Below are positions 51,695-57,641 of a DNA stretch of 57,641 nt, piece after piece. Every line of letters begins with the position of its first letter. The stretch's first letter is position 1. The stretch comes from Actinomycetota bacterium (GTDB lineage: Bacteria; Actinomycetota; Acidimicrobiia; Acidimicrobiales; Poriferisodalaceae): contig JABABU010000018.1 in NCBI GenBank assembly GCA_014238065.1, positions 1-57,641 of the forward strand, in the 5' to 3' direction. Below the pieces are notes generated by a model. That model was not told the DNA's origin and did not search any database. It worked only from the letters and a program-made list of their open reading frames with translations. A program made the translations under genes and the position numbers.

Positions 51695-53416
51695 TCAGGC
51701 GAACTCGGGGTCGATCATCGCAACGACGTATTCTCCGGGCTGCATCTGGCCGGCGGCTGAACCTGCGTACCGTGCGTCGCCGAAGGAGAACACTCCGCCG
51801 TCGGATGCAGTCAGCCAGTAGCCGCCGAGGGTCGGCGTCATCGACATCGACACGATCGGCTGATTGAGTGTTATGGCTCCGGTCGAGCCGTAGAACGCTG
51901 CCTCACCGAAGGTGAAGATGCCGCCGTCGGATGCAGTCAGCCAGTAGCCGTTGCCGGTCGGTGTGGACGCCATGCCGACGATTGGTTGGGTCAGGGCGAT
52001 GGCTCCGGTCGACCCGAGGTACTGCGCGTCACCGAAGGAGAAGATGCCGCCGTCGGATGCGACGAGCCAGTAGCCGTTGCCGCTCGGTGTGGCCGTCGCT
52101 GACACGATCGGCTGCGCGAGCTGCGTACCGACGAGCGAACCTGAGCCGCTGCCGATGCCTTGGCTGATCACGCGCCCGAAGTTGGTCACGAACGAATAGC
52201 CGGCGGTTGCCGGCGGTTCGACCCCACCGTCAGGGCTGGTGCCGATGGCCGAGAGCGCCGCAGCAGGATCGACGAGCCCATATCCGTGGTCGTTGTCCTT
52301 GCCTGGCGCGCCGAGGTCTTCTGCAGTTGCCTGCAGCAGGTTTCTGATCTCAGTCACGGTCAGGGAAGGATCCGCTGCGGTGAGCAGTCCGGCGGCGGCG
52401 GCGACATATGGTGCCGCCATCGACGTGCCATTGGCGTACGCGTAGCTGCTGTCGTTGCCGTTGTGCAGCGACAAGACGTTGACGCCCGGGGCGGTGATGT
52501 CGACCCACGTGCCGTATGCCGAGAAGTAAGCTCGGTTGTCGTCGGTGTCGACGGCTGCAACAGACACGACGTTCGGCAGCGCGGCTGGGTACATCGTCGG
52601 GTTGCCGACATTGCCCGAATTTCCGGCAGCAGCGACGACCACTACGCCCTGGCCAACGGCGTAGTCAATGGCACCTTCGACGACCAGTGAGTTCGACGTT
52701 GCGCCGAGGCTGAGGTTGATGACGTCAGCACCGTTGTCGGTGGCCCAGATGATCCCGTTGGCGACGTCAGCGGAGCTCCCGCTCCCCGAGCCGTTGAGTA
52801 CACGAACGGGGAGGATGCGAAGGGCCGGACCGGCTCCTGTGATGCCGCGCCCGTTGTTGCTCGCAGCGGCGACGATGCCTGCGACGTGACTGCCGTGGAA
52901 GTGGTCGGGCACGAGACCAGAGCCACTGCCATCGACAAAGTCGGCTCCGGGGAGCAGAACGCCGGCCAGGTCCTCGTGGGTGCCACGGATGCCGGTGTCC
53001 AGCACGGCAATCACAGCCGACTCGCCTGCGAGAGATGTTGATGCTGCTTCGAAGGTCGTACGGTCGAGTGCCCACTGACTGGCGCGGTGCGGATCTTCGG
53101 CGAACAGCGTGAACGTGACTTCGTCCTCGATGGCGAGAATGTCTCGGCCGGACAACGTGGCGAGGCCCTGAAGGTCACCATCGATCTCGATGGTCGATGT
53201 GCTCAGGCTTCCGTCAGCGGACCGCTCAAGGGTGACGAGGGTCTCACTTGGCAGCGTGGTGGGGCTTGCGGCACCCGCATCGCCTGAGGGTTGAGCAGAA
53301 GTGTCGGAGCTGGCTGGTGCCGCGAACAGTACCGACGTGAGGACGATCACCATCGTGGCGGCGAGGATCGACCACGAACGTTTCAGGCCATTGCTTGTCT
53401 GATCGCGGTGAGTCAA
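51695..53416 (-). CDS. secreted subtilisin-family (S8) protease with GYWLV/FSFG repeats
   Basis: The 573-residue protein has a signal peptide (SILAATMVIVLTSVLFAAPASS), a propeptide region (~40-130) and a subtilase domain with Asp140 (AVLDTGIRG), His177 (HGSHVAG), oxyanion Asn266 (AAGNSG) and Ser332 (NGTSMAAP). A short Gly/Pro linker follows. The last ~165 residues hold about four ~43-residue units of the GNGYWLxASDGGIFSFGxAxxxGSTG type, as in the SGNH esterase at 36858. The protease is probably exported and displayed or retained through this module. A folded 5' leader is seen at 53423-53477. Confidence 0.9.
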   Translation of the reverse strand: MTHRDQTSNGLKRSWSILAATMVIVLTSVLFAAPASSDTSAQPSGDAGAASPTTLPSETLVTLERSADGSLSTSTIEIDGDLQGLATLSGRDILAIEDEVTFTLFAEDPHRASQWALDRTTFEAASTSLAGESAVIAVLDTGIRGTHEDLAGVLLPGADFVDGSGSGLVPDHFHGSHVAGIVAAASNNGRGITGAGPALRILPVRVLNGSGSGSSADVANGIIWATDNGADVINLSLGATSNSLVVEGAIDYAVGQGVVVVAAAGNSGNVGNPTMYPAALPNVVSVAAVDTDDNRAYFSAYGTWVDITAPGVNVLSLHNGNDSSYAYANGTSMAAPYVAAAAGLLTAADPSLTVTEIRNLLQATAEDLGAPGKDNDHGYGLVDPAAALSAIGTSPDGGVEPPATAGYSFVTNFGRVISQGIGSGSGSLVGTQLAQPIVSATATPSGNGYWLVASDGGIFSFGDAQYLGSTGAIALTQPIVGMASTPTGNGYWLTASDGGIFTFGEAAFYGSTGAITLNQPIVSMSMTPTLGGYWLTASDGGVFSFGDARYAGSAAGQMQPGEYVVAMIDPEFA

Positions 53417-53422
53417 CGCCCT

Positions 53423-53477
53423 TGTCCCGTGGTTGGGCGGCAGCCTGTGTGCTGCCGGTCCCAGTACCTTCGGGACA
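53423..53477 (-). promoter_or_regulatory. structured 5' leader upstream of the subtilisin gene
   Basis: Three nested helices line up. TGTCCCG pairs with CGGGACA (outer, 53423-53429 with 53471-53477). TGGG pairs with CCCA (53434-53437 with 53460-53463). CGGCAGC pairs with GCTGCCG (53438-53444 with 53451-53457), enclosing a six-base loop. The hairpin sits 7 nt upstream of the ATG (53416) on the minus strand, with 165 nt to the next gene. It could control translation or be a riboswitch-like element. It matches no riboswitch consensus I can recall. Confidence 0.45.
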
Positions 53478-53581
53478 CACGGGTCGTGAGTTGAGGGTTA
53501 TTGCGTCGCTTCGTCGAGGTCGCAACGAGAAGTCATCTCGGGCTGGAGAGTCCTCAGGCGTGGTGGCTTCGGCTGCTGTTG

Positions 53582-54223
53582 TCAGCAGAAGAGGGAGACC
53601 GAACGGGTCACCACAGCTGTGTCGCCTCGGACTTGGAGACGCCCGGCGGCGACCATCTCGGTGATGGCTGCGCCGCGCTCGAACAGATCGCAGAACCCGG
53701 CGGCATCGGTGATGATGACCGCGTCGGGCCGACGCCCGATCGCTGGCGTTGCCGTGACGTGACCCTGACGAACGTGGGCGTGGATCGTGTGCGGGCCAAT
53801 GTGGTATTCGTACGATTCGTCGATGTGAGCCGACGCGATTCGGTCGAGTCGTGCAAACAGGGCGAACGCCTGCCGGCGAGGCTCGAAGGTGGCATCGCAC
53901 GGTTCGCAAGTGAATTGTGCGCCCCAGTTGGCCAACCCGACGACGATTTCTTCGAGATTCTGGCCGAACTCGGTCAGTTCGTAGACCGCAGATGCGACAG
54001 GTGGAGGAAGGTGACGATGTTCGATGACACCGATGCCCTCGAGGTGGCGAAGCCGGTCGGCGAGAAGGTTGGTGCCAAGGCCGGGCAGCGCCTGCTGGAG
54101 ATCGCTGTAACGCTGAGGACCCATCAGTAGCTCTCGGATCATGAGCAGGGTCCAACGTTCGCCAAGCATGTCCAGAGCGTTGGCCAACCCGCATGTGGGC
54201 TGGCCATAGGAACGTCTGCTCAT
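53582..54223 (-). CDS. HxlR-family transcriptional regulator with C-terminal SCP2-like domain
   Basis: This 213-residue protein begins with the HxlR winged helix (CGLANALDMLGERWTLLMIRELLMGPQRYSDLQQALPGLGTNLLADRLRHLEGIGVI). It continues with a beta-rich ~100-residue domain (HTIHAHVRQGHVTATPAIGRRPDAVIITDAAGFCDLFERGAAI) resembling sterol-carrier-protein-2 modules found in other actinobacterial HxlR proteins. The second domain may bind a lipid or acyl-CoA ligand. It is divergent from the sigma factor and separated from it by 81 nt that holds promoters for both. Target genes are unknown. Confidence 0.82.
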   Translation of the reverse strand: MSRRSYGQPTCGLANALDMLGERWTLLMIRELLMGPQRYSDLQQALPGLGTNLLADRLRHLEGIGVIEHRHLPPPVASAVYELTEFGQNLEEIVVGLANWGAQFTCEPCDATFEPRRQAFALFARLDRIASAHIDESYEYHIGPHTIHAHVRQGHVTATPAIGRRPDAVIITDAAGFCDLFERGAAITEMVAAGRLQVRGDTAVVTRSVSLFC

Positions 54224-54231
54224 CGGGACTC

Positions 54232-54295
54232 ATCATAGCGTGACATATTCCACATGCTAGAAATCTAGGCGCGGGATACTTCAAAAAGATATAGT
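54232..54295. promoter_or_regulatory. divergent promoter region for the HxlR and sigma-factor genes
   Basis: The minus strand has TATGAT (54237-54232), nine bases before the HxlR ATG. The plus strand has TATAGT (54290-54295), ten bases before the sigma-factor ATG. Both are near-consensus -10 boxes and predict nearly leaderless transcripts. Clear -35 boxes are not visible. The 81-nt region is conspicuously AT-richer than its surroundings. Confidence 0.45.
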
Positions 54296-54304
54296 AAGGG
54301 TCTG

Positions 54305-55009
54305 ATGAATGATGCAGCCATCAACAGAATTCCCTCGAGGACCGAGAACCCTAAGATTCCTGTGCACGCAACTCTGCAGCCGAACGCCGCAACCGACGTC
54401 AAACCCCGGCCGAATCCCATCGATCTGGTCATTGGCGAGCTCGAAGAAGCCCAGAAGCAGGCCAGGTTCGAGCGCTACATCGTCCCCGAGTTCGAGTTCG
54501 TAGAGCGCATCACGCGCCGCATGTCGAACGACGCCGAGGATCTGGCCCAAGAAGTACTGTCCAATGCATTCCGCGCCATCGATCGATTCGACGGCCGGTA
54601 CCCGCGGGCGTGGCTGTACCGGATTGCCTCGAATGCCGCTGCGAGTGCCGCCAGACGCAAGAAGGTCACGCTCACGCTGCTCGACAACGACCAGCCAGGT
54701 TCCACCGAGTATGCGAGCGAAGATGCCGGTCCAGAAGACATCGTGATCGACCCCATCGTCGACCCGGTGTTGACCCAGGCGCTGGATCAGCTCCCTGTGC
54801 ACTATCGCGAAGTGGTCGACCTGGTCGATGTCGGCGGCCTGACGTACGAGGCTGTGGCCGCCGAACTGCACATTCCCAGAGGAACGGTCATGTCTCGTCT
54901 GCACAGAGGCCGTCGCCGCCTTCGTGAGGAGCTTGCGGGAACTCACCTTGACAGGGCTCGACGTAGCCGTCCCGGTATGACGCCATTGAACGTGGCATCT
55001 GTAGGCTGA
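54305..55009 (+). CDS. sigma-70 family (ECF-type) RNA polymerase sigma factor
   Basis: The 234-residue protein has a ~45-residue N-terminal extension, region 2 (FERYIVPEFEFVERITRRMSNDAEDLAQEVLSNAFRAIDRFDGR...AWLYRIASNAAASAARR) and region 4 (LDQLPVHYREVVDLVDVGGLTYEAVAAELHIPRGTVMSRLHRGRRRLREEL), with a short linker and no region 3, as in ECF sigma factors. No anti-sigma gene is adjacent. It lies 5 nt upstream of nfuA, so Fe-S or redox stress control is an attractive but unproven idea. Confidence 0.9.
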   Translation: MNDAAINRIPSRTENPKIPVHATLQPNAATDVKPRPNPIDLVIGELEEAQKQARFERYIVPEFEFVERITRRMSNDAEDLAQEVLSNAFRAIDRFDGRYPRAWLYRIASNAAASAARRKKVTLTLLDNDQPGSTEYASEDAGPEDIVIDPIVDPVLTQALDQLPVHYREVVDLVDVGGLTYEAVAAELHIPRGTVMSRLHRGRRRLREELAGTHLDRARRSRPGMTPLNVASVG

Positions 55010-55013
55010 TCGG

Positions 55014-55637
55014 ATGACGACTATGGACATCCCGGTTCTCTCTGTCACTGCCGTGGCACTCGAGAAGATCCTTGAGCTTCGTAGCAACGAATCTGATGCA
55101 GACGCTCTCGGTCTTCGGATCGAGGTCACGGGTACCCGTGGCGTCGACTACACCTACGACCTCGCGTTCCAGATCATCGCTGAAGCGGACGACACCGATC
55201 TCATGATCGCGGCCGGCGACCTCACGGTGGTTGTCCCAGAGGCTGATGCCGAGAAGCTGCAGGGCAGCGAACTCGACATTCCTTCCAACGATGGCCAGAG
55301 CGGCCTCGTTCTCCGAAACCCGAATCGTCCCATGAGCGAGCCCGCCGACGGGCCTATCGAACTCACCGGCGAGATCCCGGAACAGGTACAGCAACTGCTC
55401 GACGCCCGGATCAATCCGGCCATTGCTGCACATGGTGGCTGGGCCGAGCTGGTCGCCATCGAGGACGACACCGTCATCGTTCGTCTGGGCGGCGGATGCC
55501 AGGGTTGCGGCATGGCCAAGGCCACGGTCACAGCCGGGATCGAGCAGACGATCACCGAGCACATTCCCAGCATCACCAAGGTTGTCGATGTCACCGACCA
55601 CCAGTCTGGTGAGAGCCCCTACTACGCACCTGCCTAG
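55014..55637 (+). CDS. nfuA: NfuA-like Fe-S biogenesis protein
   Basis: The 207-residue protein combines an N-terminal A-type (IscA-like) domain (about 1-105, ALEKILELRSN...GLRIEVTG) without the three IscA cysteines, and a C-terminal NifU domain. The latter has DARINPAIAAHGGWAELVAIEDDTVIVRLGGGCQGCGMA, whose CxxC can hold a 4Fe-4S cluster. This is the NfuA plan. It delivers clusters to apo-proteins; clients here could include the Cas4-like nuclease. ATG 55014 follows the sigma-factor stop by 5 bases, so the two are co-transcribed. Confidence 0.88.
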   Translation: MTTMDIPVLSVTAVALEKILELRSNESDADALGLRIEVTGTRGVDYTYDLAFQIIAEADDTDLMIAAGDLTVVVPEADAEKLQGSELDIPSNDGQSGLVLRNPNRPMSEPADGPIELTGEIPEQVQQLLDARINPAIAAHGGWAELVAIEDDTVIVRLGGGCQGCGMAKATVTAGIEQTITEHIPSITKVVDVTDHQSGESPYYAPA

Positions 55638-55863
55638 CTTCTCGTCGGGTCAACCGAGGCCAGTGGGAAGAGAACGTCGACGAGGACACAAAGCCGGTGG
55701 TGTCGTCGACGGGGCCGATCTCACCTCTGGAGAGTCGTTGGGCGAACGCCCTCAATCGTTCTCGAGCGTCGGCATTGCGCTGGCCATGGCGACGTACGAC
55801 TTTCCGAATGACATCCTTCGCGCAAGCCGCCCCCTGTTCAGCATCAGATGTCTGCAATGTCAT
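55591..55863 (-). CDS. possible small hypothetical protein (doubtful)
   Basis: The 347-nt stretch between nfuA and the next gene has no convincing gene. The best candidate is this minus-strand frame from ATG 55863. It is a basic 90-residue peptide (KDVIRKVVRRHGQRNADARERLRAFAQRLSRGEIGPVDD) overlapping the end of nfuA by 47 nt. There is no clear ribosome-binding site or domain, and codon use is mixed. I list it so the gap is described; it may well be non-coding. Confidence 0.22.
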   Translation of the reverse strand: MTLQTSDAEQGAACAKDVIRKVVRRHGQRNADARERLRAFAQRLSRGEIGPVDDTTGFVSSSTFSSHWPRLTRREARQVRSRGSHQTGGR

Positions 55864-56048
55864 CACGCTCCGGACACCGCGAACACCGGTCGGCGATTCC
55901 CGCCGAAGCTGACAACGAGCATTTCCCATCATGAGCTCGGGGACCGACCTCGCCAACTGTTGCGGATGGACCTCGGCTGGCTGTGAAGCGGCGTGGTCGT
56001 GCGAACTACGGTTGGGCTCTACACCGCTACTCAGGGGGCAGCGCCAGC

Positions 56049-57452
56049 GTGAACGGCATCATTGCGTACGGGTCCTACGTGCCATACCACCGACTCGATC
56101 GAACCGCGATCAGCGGGTCGCTCGGCAGTGGGGGCGGGCATGGCCAGCGGGCCGTCGCGTCGTACGACGAGGACACAACGTCGATGGGTGTCGAGGCAGC
56201 GCGGAACGCTCTTCGCTCGACCGAGGTCGAGCCGGAAGGCCTGACGTTCTCGACGAGTCTTCCCGGATACCTCGACAAGACGAATGCCACGACGATTCAC
56301 GCTGCGCTCGCCATGCCCCGAAACACCTGGGCCGTCGATGCTCTCGGGTCGACTCGTTCGGCCACAGGAGCGCTACTGAATGCCTGTTCGCACGACTTCG
56401 CGTCACTTGCCGTGATGTCGGACATTCGAACCGGTCTTCCTGGCAGCGTCGAGGAATCGGCGGGCGGCGACGCATCAGCGGCGTTTCTCTGTGGCTCCGA
56501 CGTGGCCGGACCCGTCATCGCAGAACTCGTGGCTGTCGGCACCGCGACAGGTGAGTTCCTTGATCGTTGGCGGATTCCTGGTGACACTCAGTCGAAGGTC
56601 TGGGAGGAGAGGTTCGGCGAGCAGGCGTACCTCGACCTCGTCAGCCAGGCGGTCCCTGCGGCGTTGGACATGGCCGGTGTGGCCGCGTCCGATCTTGACA
56701 AGGTCGTGCTCACAGGGCTCCAGGCCCGCGCCGTCCGGTCATCGGTGCGAGCCGTTGGGTTGTCACCCGACACGGTTGTGGACCATCTGTCGGCATCGGT
56801 TGGTAACAGCGGTGCGGCTCATCCGGGGCTGTTGCTCGCTTCAGCGCTCGACGGAGCGGAGCCGGGTCAGACGATTGCTGTCATCATTCTCGCCGACGGT
56901 TGTGATGCCGTCATCTTTCGCACCACCGATGCGATTGCGGGGTACTCGCCAACTGTGACAGTCGCGGCTCAGGTGGAAGCTGGCCAATCAGGCCTGTCGT
57001 ACGCCAACTTCTTGACATGGCGTGGCTACCTCGACCGTGAGCCGCCTCGCCGACCTGATCCAGAGCGACCGGCTGCGCCGCCTTCGTTCCGGGCTGAAGG
57101 CTGGAAATACGGTTTCATCGGGTCGAAGGACCGGTCATCGGGTGCCGTTCATCTTCCGCCGACGCGCGTCTCGATGGACGGTGGCGCGGTCGACGACATG
57201 GAATCGATCCGAATGGCCGACATCCCAGCCACGATCGCGACGTTCACCATCGACTACCTGGCCTATTCGTTGAGTCCGCCGACGGTCGGCGCTGTCATCG
57301 ACTTCGATGGCGGCGGCAGGTTCATGTGTTCGATGACCGATGTCGATCCGGACTCGGTGAAGATCGGCGACCGGGTCGAGATGACGTTTCGCAGGCTCTT
57401 CACCGCCGACGGCGTCCACAACTACTTCTGGAAGGCCAGACCGATCCGGTAA
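56049..57452 (+). CDS. HMG-CoA synthase-like (thiolase-fold) protein fused to a DUF35-type OB-fold domain
   Basis: This is a 467-residue two-part protein. Residues 1-~310 follow the HMG-CoA synthase/KAS III plan: GIIAYGSYVPYHRLDRTAI, ASYDEDTTSMGVEAARNAL, and HLSASVGNSGAAHPGLLLASAL at the His/Asn region. The nucleophilic Cys position reads AVDALGSTRSATGAL, with no Cys. From ~330 a DUF35-like OB domain follows (CSMTDVDPDSVKIGDRVEMTFRRLF) without zinc-ribbon cysteines. It is thus a single-chain counterpart of the thiolase/DUF35 pair at 2588-4167. Acyl-CoA chemistry such as aldol cleavage or condensation is inferred. GTG 56049 fits the family start; ATG/GTG codons up to 55983 are in frame. Confidence 0.82.
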   Translation: MNGIIAYGSYVPYHRLDRTAISGSLGSGGGHGQRAVASYDEDTTSMGVEAARNALRSTEVEPEGLTFSTSLPGYLDKTNATTIHAALAMPRNTWAVDALGSTRSATGALLNACSHDFASLAVMSDIRTGLPGSVEESAGGDASAAFLCGSDVAGPVIAELVAVGTATGEFLDRWRIPGDTQSKVWEERFGEQAYLDLVSQAVPAALDMAGVAASDLDKVVLTGLQARAVRSSVRAVGLSPDTVVDHLSASVGNSGAAHPGLLLASALDGAEPGQTIAVIILADGCDAVIFRTTDAIAGYSPTVTVAAQVEAGQSGLSYANFLTWRGYLDREPPRRPDPERPAAPPSFRAEGWKYGFIGSKDRSSGAVHLPPTRVSMDGGAVDDMESIRMADIPATIATFTIDYLAYSLSPPTVGAVIDFDGGGRFMCSMTDVDPDSVKIGDRVEMTFRRLFTADGVHNYFWKARPIR

Positions 57453-57547
57453 AAGACCTGGTCAGGCACCCTGTTTGTGTGAAATCTGGATAGTTCCTCG
57501 ACCGACAAGCCTTGTCTGAGGTTCCGGTGGTGAGGTAGGGATCTTTC

Positions 57548-57586
57548 GAGCCCCTTGCCTGACTGTGGGAGTCGGGCAAGGGGCTC
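57548..57586. terminator. strong hairpin terminator
   Basis: GAGCCCCTTGCCTGAC (57548-57563) pairs with GTCGGGCAAGGGGCTC (57571-57586) over a seven-base loop, a 16-bp stem with a single T-G pair. It is followed by a T/G-rich run (TGGTTGTTGTTGGGGG). It lies 95 nt after the preceding gene and probably ends that transcript. A minus-strand gene entering from the right edge could use it too. No gene is supported in 57453-57641. Confidence 0.85.
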
Positions 57587-57641
57587 TGGTTGTTGTTGGG
57601 GGTTGTGTGGGGGTTAGGGGCCGGTGGGTGTCCATTTCATG

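Noticed and set aside
53244..54284. 346-codon minus-strand frame spanning the end of the subtilisin signal region and HxlR
   Set aside because: Covers two better-supported genes in other frames and is Arg/Ser/His-rich without a domain.
57614..57641. Possible 3' end of a minus-strand gene entering from the right edge (last codons M-K-W-T-P-T-G-P)
   Set aside because: Only eight codons and a TAA are visible; too little to call a gene.

Overview
The window is about 57.6 kb of high-GC chromosomal DNA with dense genes on both strands, frequent GTG starts and many 4-base ATGA/GTGA stop-start overlaps. It looks actinobacterial: there is a mycothiol ligase (mshC), a DUF3516-type Ski2 helicase and an Rv0909-type antitoxin-like protein. 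Three proteins carry a GYWLV/GGVFSFG-type repeat that I associate with Acidimicrobiia (Ilumatobacter-like), so that class is my best guess. This is inference from gene content; there is no rRNA. I saw no tRNA, rRNA, CRISPR array, insertion sequence or phage.

Layout. 1-441: 3' end of a repeat-bearing secreted protein. 0.5-4.2 kb: VOC protein, an acyl-CoA-dehydrogenase-fold oxidase/monooxygenase, and a degenerate thiolase plus DUF35 pair resembling the Ltp2/DUF35 steroid-type aldolase. 4.3-7.4 kb: NUDT19-like Nudix hydrolase, a selenoprotein B-like gene interrupted by UGA, a ferritin-like protein and a small membrane protein. 7.5-14.4 kb: guaB (IMPDH), DUF3516 helicase, MocR regulator with an operator-like palindrome, and a CBS-less IMPDH/GMP-reductase homologue. 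14.5-20.1 kb (all minus strand): a tightly overlapped run of a small ORF, deoxyribonucleotidase, Nudix, CoA-transferase, enoyl-CoA hydratase, HIT protein, prmA and a lipoprotein protease. 20.2-25.7 kb: two ChaN/Tiki-like paralogues around a PEP-utilising phosphohistidine protein and a GAF-GGDEF diguanylate cyclase. 25.9-33 kb: dienelactone hydrolase, BrkB, mshC, a Cas4/RecB-like Fe-S nuclease, an RNB ribonuclease and two convergent Fpg/Nei glycosylases. 33-43.9 kb: peptidases, a structured intergenic region, an SGNH hydrolase with repeats, flavodoxin-fold reductases, an AcoX-like ATP-NAD kinase-family protein, thiD, a nitroreductase-SRPBCC fusion and an MFS transporter. 44-48 kb: a SelW-like UGA-containing gene and a thiamine ABC transporter operon behind a TPP riboswitch. 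48.3-57.5 kb: lipoprotein, ABC-F, alpha/beta hydrolase, subtilisin with repeats, HxlR regulator, sigma factor, nfuA and an HMG-CoA-synthase-like/OB-fold fusion, closed by a strong terminator.

The main discovery is selenocysteine. Two unrelated genes, 39 kb apart and on opposite strands, carry an in-frame UGA exactly where their families place a redox Cys/Sec: UxxC at 5717 and CxxU at 44502. Each UGA is followed, after exactly 17 nt, by the same apical loop CGUGA closed by a C-G pair on a 6-bp stem. This fits a bacterial SECIS element. Conventional gene calling would split the first gene in two and truncate the second. No selA, selB, selC or selD lies in the window, so the Sec machinery must be elsewhere in the genome if the reading is right.
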